Assembly: GCA_905221605.1 (NCBI GenBank)
Contig: CAJNDS010002086.1
Coordinates: forward strand, 240,001-304,000
Direction of reading: 5' to 3'
DNA length: 64,000 nt
Source of the DNA: Symbiodinium natans
Taxonomy: Eukaryota > Sar > Dinophyceae > Suessiales > Symbiodiniaceae
The position numbers and the translations under genes were made by a program. A model generated the notes under the pieces. That model saw only the letters and a program-made list of their open reading frames with translations, made no database searches and was not told where the DNA came from. How positions within the stretch are numbered: position 1 is the stretch's first letter; each line of letters opens with the position of its first letter. Of the stretch, positions 11,110 to 21,615 are shown in pieces.

Positions 11110-11208
11110 GGTTTAGGGTTTAGGGTTTAGGGTTTAGGGTTTAGGGTTTAGGGTTTAGGGTTTAGGGTTTAGGGTTTAGGGTTTAGGGTTTAGGGTTTAG
11201 GGTTTAGG
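11110..11208 (+). repeat. Interstitial TTTAGGG block
   Basis: About 14 perfect TTTAGGG units, one of the purest tracts in the window. Confidence 0.97.
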
Positions 11209-11377
11209 TGAAACTCTTTGCGTTCCTTGTTCAGGGATCCCGGGCCGAGTGATTTTGCAGCAGCCGCCGGTGGCTGGTGGTAAGGGCTCAGCTTTGTGCA
11301 TCGCTCTGTGGGTTTTGTGGGTTTTAGCTTTAATCTTTAGGGTTCCTGATTCAATTGAACTTGTTTTCATAGGTTCT

Positions 11378-11378
<1 letters not shown>

Positions 11379-11427
<49 letters not shown>
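11379..11427. repeat. Poly(C) tract
   Basis: 49 consecutive C residues, possibly with assembly-length uncertainty. Confidence 0.95.
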
Positions 11428-11430
<3 letters not shown>

Positions 11431-11541
11431 TCCCTCCCGTAAGATGGACACTTAAAGGCTATGCTGCACGTGCGTGCCTTGTAAACACGTGCTTTACAAA
11501 GGAAACACCCGCAGAATAGACGCAACGCACCCGCAGAATAG

Positions 11542-12120
11542 ATGCAATTATGCACCCTGTCAGCGCACTGTGTCCTGGGCGGGGGCGCGGAGGGTGCGGA
11601 GGGTGCGGAGGGCGCGGAGGGCGCGGACAGCGCAGAGGGCGCGGAGGGCGCGGAGGGCGCGGAGGGTGGGGAGGGCGCGGAGGGCGCGGAGGGCGCGGAG
11701 GGCGGAGGTGCGGAGGGCGCAGGGCGCGGAGGGTGTGGAGCGTGCGGAGCGTGCGGAGCGCGAGGGCGGAGGGCGGAGGGCGCGGAGGGCGCGCTGGTCG
11801 CGGAGGCGCGGGGGTCGGGAGGGCGCGGAGGGCGCGGAGGAGGGCTTGCAAACGCGGAGGGCATGCAGGGGCATCCACGTGTCCCCATTCCCCTGCCCAT
11901 CAACCGAATGTCACGCTCCCCGCCACGCCCCTCTCCCAGCAAAATGTTCCGAACCCCCTCCCTTGACCGTGTCGTCCCGGCGGCCTCCCGTGAAAACTCC
12001 TCCAAGAAGCGATCCGATAGAACGCCTTCCGCATTGAAGCGCCAAACGAGAACCCAATTTCAGAATTGGTTTTCGGGAAGAATCCAAGAAAACAAAGAGC
12101 ACGCGCAGAATAGACGTTAA
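11542..12120 (+). CDS. Low-confidence ORF spanning a GCGGAGGGC repeat
   Basis: An ATG-initiated 192-residue frame. Residues about 15-95 are AEG/GAE tripeptides produced by a GCGGAGGGC-type repeat. The remaining ~80 residues are non-repetitive, Ser/Arg/Pro-rich and basic (MSRSPPRPSPSKMFRTPS, KKRSDRTPSALKRQTRTQ). The tail could be real coding sequence, but the repeat is open in several frames and no family is recognised. Confidence 0.2.
   Translation: MQLCTLSAHCVLGGGAEGAEGAEGAEGADSAEGAEGAEGAEGGEGAEGAEGAEGGGAEGAGRGGCGACGACGARGRRAEGAEGALVAEARGSGGRGGRGGGLANAEGMQGHPRVPIPLPINRMSRSPPRPSPSKMFRTPSLDRVVPAASRENSSKKRSDRTPSALKRQTRTQFQNWFSGRIQENKEHAQNRR
11579..11850. repeat. GCGGAGGGC short tandem repeat
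   Basis: About 30 drifting 9-bp units of GCGGAGGGC. The frames it opens on both strands are repeat artefacts. Confidence 0.9.
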
Positions 12121-12129
12121 GCGTCCAAG

Positions 12130-12330
12130 GCACCCCCCCCCCCCCCCGGCCCCCTGCCAGACCCTGCGAATGTGAGAGGCACCCCCTCTCCCCCCCGCTT
12201 CTCCCCCCTTCTCCCCCCCCACTTCTCCCTTCTCCCCCCCCCTTTTGTGCCCCCTTCTCTCCCCCTCCTTCTCTCCCCCCCCTTCTCTCCCCCCCCTTCT
12301 CTCCCTCCCTCTCCCGCCCCTTCCCCTTGA
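12130..12330. repeat. CT-rich low-complexity tract
   Basis: C-rich polypyrimidine DNA with TTCTCCCCCC units. It could serve as the polypyrimidine tract of a downstream acceptor but is otherwise featureless. Confidence 0.8.
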
Positions 12331-12339
12331 CTTTGGTGC

Positions 12340-12555
12340 ATGCTGCATGCCTGGGTTTATGTGCGTGTCACTCTTCGGGGTGCCGTCCAACACTTTTTGG
12401 TTAAGGCCTTCAGGGACTGTATGGGCGACAGCTCCAAACTCCAAAGCAATCTGTCACAGGTCTGGATGCAAAAAGGGGATGTAGGGAATACAAAGCTTCA
12501 GAGGAAAGCAAGAAAGCTGGCTATAGAGTCCTTCCATATACACAGTGCACAGTGA
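12340..12555 (+). CDS. Exon-like open frame, unknown protein
   Basis: An open frame with normal amino-acid composition (VTLRGAVQHFLVKAFRDCMG, then SKLQSNLSQVWMQKGDVG) following a long pyrimidine tract and ending in TGA. No family recognised. It could be a terminal exon of an unrecognised gene; a chance ORF is possible. Confidence 0.3.
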   Translation: MLHAWVYVRVTLRGAVQHFLVKAFRDCMGDSSKLQSNLSQVWMQKGDVGNTKLQRKARKLAIESFHIHSAQ

Positions 12556-12882
12556 CATGGCCAGGAGGCCCCCGGCAAGCAACTCACCCAAGGACTGCAA
12601 GTGTGGCTGACAGTGAGATCTGCTCGATGTTCAGAGCCAAGCGCCACCTTCCGTGTGCAGGCGCGCTCGAGCAGTTGTTGGCTTGGGTGGGTTGGGCCAT
12701 GGGCTTTGTTTCTAGTTCAAGTCGCAGTGCAGGTCAGTAGATTCAATAGCTGTCTGACTCGTGAAAACGTTTGTTGCCTTCAGCGCGCAGGTCACGCACT
12801 GAGTTGTGTTTGAGGTCTCGAAGGCCTCTTTTTCCTCTTGGTGGTCTAAGCCCCTGGCTGCTTCAATCGACAAAGCAGAGTA

Positions 12883-12946
12883 CCCTAAACCCTAAAACCC
12901 TAAACCCTAAACCCTAAACCCTAAACCCTAAACCCTAAACCCTAAA
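12883..12946 (-). repeat. Interstitial CCCTAAA block
   Basis: About nine units. Confidence 0.95.
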
Positions 12947-13007
12947 GCTGTCGCGCACAGAGTCCGGCCATGATTCCTGCAAGTTCGCATGGGCATGGGC
13001 ATCCTTA

Positions 13008-13101
13008 GTAGTAGAGTAGGTAACCTTTAACCTTTTTGGGTTACTATATTCCCCTTATAATCCCAAAGGTTAACCTTTAAAACCCCTAGGTACTGGACAA
13101 C
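13008..13101. mobile_element. Palindromic element, family C copy 1
   Basis: Ends GTAGTAGAGTAGGTAACCTTT / AACCTTT...CCTAGGTACTGGACAAC, with TA/TA target duplication (13006-13007, 13102-13103). 94 bp, same length as copy 2 at 22194. Confidence 0.8.
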
Positions 13102-13210
13102 TAAGCATCTAACGGGTTCTCAAAGAGACATGGCCTAGCGCAGACCTTCACGCCGTACCAAGCCCAGCAGATGAAACCACGTGAGCTTGGCATTTCATTT
13201 AGAAGCCACT

Positions 13211-13268
13211 GGATCCTCAGTATAAATTAGGGTATATTCCTTAATTAAGGGGTTTTGGAAGATCTGGG
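13211..13268. mobile_element. Family A element, right half only
   Basis: Starts exactly at the central GGATCC of the palindrome and runs to GGAAGATCTGGG. The left arm is absent. Confidence 0.85.
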
Positions 13269-13372
13269 TGCTATTTTTGAATCTCGGCAGCAATCCGGCG
13301 CTCAGTCTTCTTAGGGATGCAGCGGCAGGGCTTGGGGCTCAAAAAGGGTTTTAGGCGTTTACAACTTGCAAC

Positions 13373-13468
13373 CCCTAAACCCCAAACCCTAAACCCTAAA
13401 AACCCGATAAACCTTATAAACCCTATAAGCCCTATAAACCCTGTAAACCCTATAAACCCTAAACCCTA
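13373..13468 (-). repeat. Degenerate CCCTAAA / CCCTATAAA block
   Basis: CCCTAAA units mixed with CCCTATAAA and CCGATAAA variants. Confidence 0.8.
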
Positions 13469-13561
13469 CCAACCAATGCCTTGCCAGCCTTGTGCGAGTG
13501 TGAGAGTCGAAACCCTAAGCCTTAAGCCATACCCGCCCCCTTTTTCAGCCCTACACCCCAA

Positions 13562-13696
13562 GCCAGATCTTCCAAAACCCCTTAATTAAGGTGTATACCC
13601 CAAATTCTTCAAAGGTGTATACCCCAGATTCTTCATAAGGATCCTTAGTATAAACTAGGGTATATTCCTTAATTAAGGGGTTTTGGAAGATCTGGG
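13562..13696. mobile_element. Family A element with internal duplication
   Basis: Palindrome ends CCAGATCTTCCAAAACCCC / GGTTTTGGAAGATCTGGG. The left arm carries a tandem repeat (AGGTGTATACCCCA.ATTCTTC twice), giving 135 bp. The flanking dinucleotides (AA, CA) no longer match. Confidence 0.85.
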
Positions 13697-13814
13697 CAAG
13701 CTAGCCTCGTGAGGGCGCGCCCTGGCGTTGCCTCCGGCAGCTGCAGCTTGAAGCCCTGAGGCAGGAGACTTTTCAGCGGTTTTTCCTGGGTGGCTGCGAT
13801 TGTTTACTAAACCT

Positions 13815-13862
13815 CCTAAACCCTAAACCCGGTTTAGGGTTTAGGGTTTAGGGTTTAGGGTT
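13815..13862. repeat. Head-to-head telomere-repeat junction
   Basis: CCCTAAACCC meets GGTTTAGGGTTTAGGG with no spacer: an inverted telomere junction. Confidence 0.9.
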
Positions 13863-13935
13863 GGTCAAACGGTAAAGACCTTGAAGAATATCGTGGTTTG
13901 GCATGTTTAAACTTCCAGGGCTGGGAGGAAGGGTT

Positions 13936-13958
13936 GGGGGGGGGGGGGGGGGGGGGGG
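13936..13958. repeat. Poly(G) tract
   Basis: A run of about 23 G residues. Confidence 0.9.
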
Positions 13959-15209
13959 CGACGGGCGCTTTAGCCCGGACAGGGTTTTACAGCACTAACG
14001 CGCGGCACAATTCAGTGTTGCGCTGGACTCGACAACCTGCGCGCTGCAAACCAAAGTCGTAGGGCAACAGCGTAGTACCCAAATGCTTATAGTTCCTCGC
14101 GGACACGACGTTGTTTTCAAGCGCAAGTCCTGAATATGCTGGTTTCGACACCTAGCCACTGGAAAGAAAGTGGAAGAAGGGGCCCCCCCAAAGAGAGACA
14201 AGATTAAGATAGCGAAACCACGTGGGAAAGGAAGCATTTTTGCATTCGAAAACCACATCGTTTGCTTCATGTTCGTGCTACCAGTCGGAGGAAGGACAAA
14301 GGCAAGCGGAAAGTGGATCCCCAAAGAAGAGCTACCGACGTTGCTTTCGCTGCCAGTTAGAGGCTTAAGGTCTTTAAGGCCATCGAGGCTACAATGGATT
14401 GAGGACTTCAGCTGGATAGAGGTTTGCAGGGCACAGTGTCATTTTGGGCGAAGATGTGGGGCAAACTAAGCGTGAATGTTGTGGGTTCAGGGTGTGAAAA
14501 AAAATTGTCTGCGCTTAAGCTGCAGGGTGGAGTTTCATTGTGGCTGGCACAAGATCTGTTCGGTTAGGCTCACCGGCTGGCAGCAGGCAGCCAGGCGCGA
14601 CCCCGACCCCGACATAGAAGCGAATCTGCCACCCTAAACCCTAATTAAACCCTAAACCCTAAGCCGATACACTCGGACTCCTTGACTCCTTGTGCAGACT
14701 TTCTGGGATCAAAGAAGACGCCCTTTTGGTGGCTTAGAAAGTGACGGATTCCCTCACTCAGAACACTTCCCCACCTTGCTAGAGTCCAATCTAAGTCACA
14801 AGTTTGTCCGAGGTTCAATGGTGGGACCTCAGTGGGGTGGATGTTTTCCGTGGTTTCCAAGGTCGCCTGTCCATGCATCTGAAGACCCTGAAGCCCCCCT
14901 AGGGTTTAGGGTTTAGGGTTTCGGGTAGCTGCATCGTGTGAGGCTGGCCCCCAAGACCGTCGCTTGGGCGGCGCATGGAGGATTCGGAGGTTTTTGGGTT
15001 TAGGGTTTAAGGGTTAAGGGTTTAGGGTTTAGGGTTTAGGGTTTAGGTTGTTATGTCCGTTCAGGGGTCGGACATGCCTGATGTGCAGCCTCGACGTCTT
15101 CAGTATAAACACGCGTGAGCCCATTAGGGTTTGGGGTTGAGTGCCTGAACCGCCGCTACTTGACTGATGGGTCCTGGTTGGCTATTCTGAACCTGAACCC
15201 TATACCCTA

Positions 15210-15312
15210 GGCCCTAAACCCTTTTTTTGCCCTAAATCCTAAACCCTAAACCCTAAACCCTAAACCCTAAACCCTAAACCCTAAACCCTAAACCCTAAAC
15301 CCTAAACCCTAC
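15210..15312 (-). repeat. Interstitial CCCTAAA block
   Basis: About 13 units. Confidence 0.95.
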
Positions 15313-15407
15313 CTTTGGCATCGAATCCTAAGGACTTCGAAGCCGGTTCTGCGGTTTCTGTGGAAGATCTCTATTCGGCCTCCGCTTACAACGCAGAGAG
15401 GTGCACG

Positions 15408-15462
15408 TAGGGTTTAGGGTTTAGGGTTTAGGGTTTAGGGCTTAGGGATTAGGGTTTAGGGA
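15408..15462 (+). repeat. Interstitial TTTAGGG block
   Basis: About seven units, opposite to the block 100 bp upstream. Confidence 0.9.
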
Positions 15463-16975
15463 TGCCTCAAGCCCTCATATCTTCGGGTTCTGGGACTGCG
15501 AGGGGTGTAGGCTGGGGGTTTATTGCATCATAACATGGCTTCGGGGCCATCGGGCCCTGGGCGTGGTTGTGTCAGTTCGTTTGGTAGGGTCTCTAAGACA
15601 CCCACATGCCAAAAGCCCTAGTGTTCCAGAACTTCCTTGACCGGAAACCCTGCCTCACAAGCAGCTTGAAACCCAATATCCTCAAAAAGCACCTGGCTCT
15701 TTCGGCCTTGCAGATCAAGATCTTGGGGCCACAAGCTGAGTAATCTTCACCCTAAGTATCCTGTTCCTAAACGCATGCCTTGCCCTTATGCGGCACACAG
15801 AACTGCACTGAAAGCCTCAACAGAGTGCCAGGGCGGAACCTAGCCAAACCTTGAGCTAAACCCGACCATGAAACATGATTCACCCTAAACCTTAAACCCT
15901 AAACCCTAAACCCTAAAAGCCATATCAAGCGCTTAGCTTTACCTTGCAGGCTCGAGCTCGAGCTTTGCGCGCCGAGCGGTTCTCGGGACGTGCTGTGCGC
16001 ATGGCTAACCCCGGCAGTGAGGGCCCCTGCTATCCAAGGCTTGTGATTTGGAAGTTTAGGGTTTAGGCTTTGGGGTTTAGGGTTTAGGGTTTAGGGTAAG
16101 TAGATTAAATTCGAGCTGATGGTTACTTGTGTGGAGGGTTGGCATGGTAACACGATACTTCAACTAGGCGCCTGGCCTCCAACCAACCGGCAAAGGTTGA
16201 ATGTCACTTTTCAGAAGTATGGCTCATGGTTTTTAATGTGTCCTACTACTAGATCAGTGTTAGGGACCCTTTTTACTTTTTGGGTTATGGGCTTTCTTAT
16301 ATATATATATATATGAACAAAAAGGATCAGTTTTTCTTCCTAGGGGAACGGGGATTAAGACTAGTCAGCAAGTCCAGCTTCGAAAAGGATGTTGTGGGGT
16401 GCCGGGTTGAAGGAGATCCGATCTGCATTATTACAAGCTCAGCTGCGGAAGTCGTGTGCAAGATCTGCCTACGAGGAAACCTTCAGCACAGCATTGCTTT
16501 AGGGTTTAGAGTTTAGGGTCCACTTTTCATTTGAGTGCCAGTCTGCGGCACAGGTCGGGGATGTGAAGAACACAGAATGCAACTTTCGCGGCACCATTCT
16601 TTGAGATGCCACCTTTACTTTGTCCTTCGACTGTAGTTTGGTTCGAAGAAAGCCGCAAAGCTGCGCAGCAGTCCGTTCCCGATCCTTGGCGTCTTGGCAG
16701 CAGCTGATACTTGAACTGAGTGAAGTTGGTCCTGAAAGGATGCGTGTGTCCCGCGCATGCAAGTCCTTGAAATTTCTTGGGCTCTTTAGACCAGAGCGTG
16801 ACAATATGTGAGCGAATGGACCTCGTTGAGAAGCTGAGTTTTCGTTCCTTCGATTCCCCGAATCGAATAATCAGTGCAGACTGGCTTTGACAATGAAGCC
16901 TTCATTGGAGCTCGTACACGAAGAGCCTTGAAGAGTCCCGGAGCTTCCGTATGCCCGAAGAACTGGAAAAAAACT

Positions 16976-17148
16976 GTACCCTCAACCCTAACCCTAAACC
17001 CTTTTAACCCTTTAACCCTTCAACCCTTCAACCCTTCAACCCCTAAACCCTAAACCCTACACCCTAAACCCTAAACCCTAAACCCTAAACCCTAAACCCT
17101 ACACCCTAAACCCTAAACCCTAAACCCTAAACCCTAAACCCTAAACCC
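16976..17148 (-). repeat. Long CCCTAAA block
   Basis: About 22 units with internal CCCTTCAA and CCCTACA variants that recur at regular spacing. Confidence 0.95.
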
Positions 17149-17236
17149 AATTGAAGGTGCCCTTGCTCCGACCATGGCTGCAGCCTTCACGCTTTTGCCG
17201 GCCGAGCCGGCGCCGCAAAGATCCTTGGAGTTGAGG

Positions 17237-17424
17237 CTTAGGGTTTAGGGTTCAGGGTTTAGGGTTTAGGGTTTTTAGGGTTTGTAGGGTTTATAGGGTT
17301 TTAGGGTTTATAGGGTTTTAGGGTTTAGGGTTGTTAGGGTTGTTAGGGTTTTTAGGGTTTTTAGGGTTTAGGGCTTAGGGTTTAGGGCTTAGGTCTTAGG
17401 GTTTAGGGTTTAGGGTTTAGGGCT
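17237..17424 (+). repeat. Long TTTAGGG block, variant-rich
   Basis: About 25 units including GGGTTTATA, GGGTTGTTA and GGGCTTA variants. With the 16976 tract it forms an inverted pair around 17150-17236. Confidence 0.95.
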
Positions 17425-17858
17425 ACTTTGGGCCTATGCACCATCGGAAGCAGGCATTGAACGTATTACAGAAAGCGGCCTGGTTTCCCAGAGGGGAGCC
17501 TCGAAGATTTGAGCCTGGCTAAGATGCCATGCAGTGTCTTTAGACACTATAACCCTGAACACTAAACGGTACTCCCAGAACACGCTGCATTGCAGCCCCT
17601 GCTGAATTGAAGCGTAAACCCTAAACAGCAAGAGGCCATGAGCCCAAAACAGTCCCAAAACCGACAGCAGATCCGCATTTCGCGAAGCCAGACCTCCAAA
17701 AGCTACGACATGTTCGCCTTTCGTGAGCCTATACGACATCCAACAGCGACGATGGCCTCCAATTCTGTGAGCCTAGACGCCCAAAAAGCGATGACGCTTT
17801 CGAGGGCCGAGCGCGGGCACGCGAGAGCGCGATTCTCGTGCACTGTTCGAGCAGGCCT

Positions 17859-17968
17859 CCCAGATCTTCCAAAACCCCATAATTAAGGAATATACCCTAA
17901 TTTATACTAAGGATCCTTATTAGGAATTAAGGTATATACCTTAATTAAGGGGTTTTGGAAGATCTGGG
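17859..17968. mobile_element. Palindromic element, family A copy 4
   Basis: 110 bp, CCCAGATCTTCC/GGAAGATCTGGG ends, GGATCC centre, CT/CT target duplication (17857-17858, 17969-17970). Confidence 0.92.
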
Positions 17969-18263
17969 CTTGAGAAAAAGCCCATGGTCCGCTGCGCGCA
18001 TGCGGGCGCCGGCCCCTGGCACCGTTGGAATCTCTGAGTATTCACAGGCTCTTTGACGAAAACCCTAAACCCTAAACCCTAAAACCCCGCAACAGCCTAG
18101 GTATTTGGGACTTGGGGTTTATAGGCCTGACTGTGCCCAAAAAAGCAGGAAGACCGAGGCTAAGGGGGTTTCAGTTCGAGAACTTAGAACTGAGTCCCGC
18201 TCCTAAGCCCCAAACTGAAGATAAGTTGACAAAAACCCTATACCCGACCGCCGGTACCAACCG

Positions 18264-18377
18264 GTTAGGGTTTAGGGTTTAGGGTTTAGGGTTTAGGGTT
18301 TAGGGTTTAGGGTTTAGGGTTTAGGGTTTAGGGTTTAGGGTTTAGGGTTTAGGGTTTAGGGTTTAGGGTTTAGGGTT
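18264..18377 (+). repeat. Long TTTAGGG block
   Basis: About 16 perfect units. Confidence 0.97.
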
Positions 18378-18446
18378 GTAAGGCCGCAAACCCTGTTATC
18401 TTGAGACACATAACCTTGGATGGACATTGAATACTTGCCTGCCTTG

Positions 18447-18561
18447 AGCAAGTATGAGCCCCAAAGCCCAAAAAAACGAAAGGAGCAGCTCTGCGTGGTG
18501 TCGCTTCGACCATGGGCCAAGTTCCCAGGGCCTCCACCACCTCAGCCACCGGCAGGAATCA
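18447..18561 (+). CDS. Exon-like frame with basic PKKRK motif
   Basis: Reads KYEPQSPKKRKEQLCVVSLR then a proline-rich PGPPPPQPPAG. It contains a classical nuclear-localisation-like PKKRK. No family and no linked exon were recognised. Confidence 0.25.
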
Positions 18562-18831
18562 AGGCAGGATAATGGTTCCAAGGATGCCAAGTTTAGGGTT
18601 TAGGGTTTAGGGTTAGGGTTTAGGGTTTAGGGTCCGAAGTCAACTGAGGTCAAAGGGTCCGAATGGAAGGGACTAGGGCAGAGGGGCTTCAGGGGCTACT
18701 CAGACTGTGATGGCGCTTGGGGATTCTGCTGGGGTTTGTGCTTCAGTTCTGGGTCTCGGGTTTTGCTGAATCCGCGGAAGATGCAGGTGTTTATATGGGT
18801 CAACATCAAACTTTCTTTTCGTGGTGCAGTG

Positions 18832-18990
18832 CTATTCCGGGGATGCTGCCATTTGGATTGAGAGACCCGGACCTGTCTTACAAGCTGCAGATGTTGCCTG
18901 CGCGGCTGCCGCTGCCGCTGTGGCGGCCGGTTGCGCTGGCGCTCGGAGGGCCTCTGCGAGGCCCAGCACTTCGAAGAGGCTTTTCGCGCC
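18832..18990 (+). CDS. Exon-like alanine-rich frame
   Basis: After a TTTTCGTGGTGCAG acceptor the frame reads YSGDAAIWIERPGPVLQAAD, followed by an alanine run and Arg/Ser-rich sequence. It could be part of a transit peptide or the N-terminal region of the downstream AK-HSDH gene; this is speculative. Confidence 0.25.
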
Positions 18991-19381
18991 CAGGGTTCAG
19001 GGAAAAGGGTTTAGGGTTTACGGGGTGTAGGGTTTAGGGTTGAGCCCAGGTTTGCTGCAGTTCGGGGTGCAGATAGGTGTGTACCATACAGTCGCGTGGG
19101 AAGAGGCTTGATGATGAAAGGGGCTTCGGAAGGGGATGGGTATTTCGTTGTTGCATTGGTTTGGGCCTTCTGGCTGGGGCAAAAAACCCTAAGCACCCTG
19201 CCTAATAGCCATGAATTACGCGTAGACGCAAAAGCGCCCATCCGAGACAAATGTCTCAAAAACAGGAGGCACACGAAATCTGCACCCATTGGAAGGCTTA
19301 GTTTTCCGAGGGCATCGCCGTTGCAAGAAACTTCAAGCACAAAGGTGTGGCAAAATGCCAGGTCCAAGCATTTGGCCTCAA

Positions 19382-19490
19382 TCCCTAAACCCTAAACCCT
19401 ATAGACCCGAATTCCTAAACCCTAACCCTAAACCCTAAACCCTAAACCCTAAACCCTTTTCCCTATAGACCCTAAACCCTAAACCCTGCC
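19382..19490 (-). repeat. Interstitial CCCTAAA block
   Basis: About 13 units broken by CCCTATAGACC variants. Confidence 0.9.
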
Positions 19491-19547
19491 CCCCAGACCC
19501 TCCGTGAGTTCTTTGGGGCCCTGAGCGAGGGCTCCTAGAATCTTATC

Positions 19548-19744
19548 TACTGTTTGCTTCAGCACCCCCAAAGAACAAACATGTTCTTCCTTATAAGGGA
19601 AATATAGGGACTATCTTGTATACCTTATCTACTGTTTGCAGAAGTACCCCCCCCCCCCCCCCACATATATATTCTTCCTTAGAAGGGCAATGTAGGGATT
19701 ATGATATTTTATCTCTTGGAAAAGTTCTTAAGCAAACAGTAGTT
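19548..19744. mobile_element. Inverted-repeat element (family K), partly tandem
   Basis: CTTATCTACTGTTTGC occurs twice (19551, 19625) and its inverse GCAAACAGTAG closes the element at 19732-19742. A poly(C) tract and TATATA lie within. No ORF. Confidence 0.6.
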
Positions 19745-19805
19745 CTCTCCTGAGCTGAAAGCCCCAACTCTGTCCACAAAGTGCCGCAAAGTCGTGGAGC
19801 CCCCC

Positions 19806-19916
19806 TAAGCCCTAAACCCTAAACCCTAAACCCTAAACCCTAAACCCTAAGCCCTAAGCCCTAAACCCTAAACCCTAAACCCTAAACCCTAAACCCTAAC
19901 CCTAAACCCTAAACCC
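19806..19916 (-). repeat. Interstitial CCCTAAA block
   Basis: About 15 units with CCCTAAG variants. Confidence 0.95.
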
Positions 19917-20876
19917 CCCGAAGCGGCGGCGAGGAGGGGTCAAAAGACCAAACTTCGTCTGGTAGCCTCTGTGGAGCGGCCAGAGGTAGCAACGCAGGCT
20001 TGTGCTTCCCAGGGACGGGGCCCACGACTCGGGTTTAGGGTTTAGGGTTTAGGGTTTAGGGTTTAGGGCGAAAGACGTCGAGTGTTGAGGGCTCGTTTTT
20101 TGTTCCAAGGGGGGGGGGGGGGGTATGTTCATCTAGGTTTTCACAGGACATCATGCCCCTGCCCCGAAAGCAGTCTTAAGACCGTGACCATTGCTCAGCA
20201 TGTGGACATACACGGCAGTTTGATTTCTTAATTTGCCATGACATCCGGTACTCTGTGATTCAGGCCTTGCCATCTACGATCTCATCGAGGGCTTGAAGAT
20301 GGATTAGTGATTAGTGTATTGTGCACACTAGGAGTTGTCATACTGTAGTGACTGGGACAGGAGGAGGGAGGTAGGCAGGGAGGGATGAACTGGAGAGGTC
20401 CCCCAGTTTTGATGTTCATCATATCATAACCGTCAAGCCCACTTGTAGAATGGGAGGGGGCTACACCATGACGCAAAACCAAACACCCGCTAAAACCCAA
20501 CCTGCGTCCCTCGATGACATCGCATTCCCTCGTGAGGCCCTGCCTACTGCTTAGGACCGAGAGGCCCAGAACCCTCTGCCCCTGGAATCCCAATCTTGAA
20601 CACAGGCCTGGCGAAATTTGGGGGCCCAATGGGGCGTCCACAAGTTTGGCGGCGCGTCGCTCAACGACGCCGCATTGCACCTGGGGACTGAAAGCTCTTA
20701 GGAGAATCGGAGTCTGGTTTGTGTGTGTGTGTGTGTCACTGGCATGCTCATGCAACTTACTTTCCCGTATCAGAAACTGGATTTTGAGGATTTCGCACAT
20801 CTTGAAGTTTGACCGCTACAAGCCAAAGAAAAGGTGCTTGTTGGAGGCGTCGCTATCGCAAGACCTTCAATTCAGG

Positions 20877-21050
20877 AGATGTCAAGGGTGCAACAGGCGG
20901 AACAGTATACTGTGCCGCGGCCTCCGCTGCGCGACCCGCTCGCTCAGAGGGCGCCTGGACAGATCCCGGATCACAAACATACCCCGGCCCCAAGCCTGAC
21001 CCAAGAACAAGCCATAGCAAGCCTTCGGCTTCGGTTCCAACAACGGGCCA
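20877..21050 (+). CDS. Exon-like frame, unknown protein
   Basis: After TTCAATTCAG the frame reads EMSRVQQAEQYTVPRPPLRD and later SLTQEQAIASLRLRFQQRAK, then runs into a telomere block. Possibly a 5' exon of AK-HSDH; not recognised. Confidence 0.25.
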
Positions 21051-21088
21051 AAACCCTAAACCCTAAACCCTAAACCCTAAACCCTAAA
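21050..21088 (-). repeat. Interstitial CCCTAAA block
   Basis: Five units. Confidence 0.95.
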
Positions 21089-21268
21089 TGTCCGATGAGG
21101 TACAAAACCTGTGGCGACTTGCTCATCTCGGAGTCAAAGAAGAACGCCTCGTCGGGCAAGGTTTTCCAGCTTGAAGTTGGGACAATTGCCCTGAACCCGA
21201 AGAACCTGGTGTTTTGGACCAAGTTTGGGCTGCTGGAACGAGTGAAGGTTTAGAAAGTTTGAAGGCAG

Positions 21269-21322
21269 AACTTTGGGGGGGTGTCGGCATCAACTACCCT
21301 GCTGCTTGGGCTGCTGCCAAAC
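21269..21322 (+). CDS. AK-HSDH exon 1 (probable): kinase FGG motif
   Basis: After GAAGGCAG the frame reads NFGGVSASTTLLLGLLPN. The position and the FGG-S pattern match the N-terminal KFGGTS motif of aspartokinases, but the invariant lysine reads as Asn. Either the boundary is elsewhere, the match is coincidental, or the residue really differs. The 3' edge is uncertain. Confidence 0.4.
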
Positions 21323-21525
21323 AGACGCCTGGACCAGGCACACATCCCACAGGGCTTGGGATTTAGGGTTCAGGGGCCTAGGGCCTGAGGCTTAGGGTTT
21401 AGCCCCTCTGTTGCCGCCTAGACTAGAATTGGGTTTCGGGTGTAGGGTTTTGACCCCCAACCCCGCACTCCCTATTCCTCTAGATGAGCTGCTCTGCGTT
21501 GATGCTGCCACTGAGTTCCCTAAAC

Positions 21526-21615
21526 GTTTAGGGTTTAGGGTTTAGGGTTTAGGGTTTAGGGTTTAGGGTTTAGGGTTTAGGGGGTTAAGGGTGTAGGGGT
21601 TTAAGGGTCTAGGCC
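21526..21615 (+). repeat. Interstitial TTTAGGG block
   Basis: About nine perfect units, then drifted GGGTGTAGGGG copies. Confidence 0.95.

Larger units (their letters stand above)
7891..12330. other. Stretch without a recognised gene
   Basis: Telomere blocks (8096, 8757, 9185, 9692, 9911, 10150, 10291, 10627, 11110), inverted-repeat element B1 and C- and GC-rich low-complexity DNA. Short open stretches near 8551-8690, 9300-9440 and 10905-11100 look mildly coding, but I cannot assign a strand or family to them. Confidence 0.5.
13700..18440. other. Stretch without a recognised gene
   Basis: Dominated by telomere blocks. Short exon-like frames occur near 15331-15401 (VSVEDLYSASAYNAER), 15951-16040 (ALRAERFSGRAVRMANPG) and 17152-17236 (APTMAAAFTLLPAEPAP). 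Each is flanked by a plausible acceptor, but I recognise no family and cannot link them. Confidence 0.4.
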
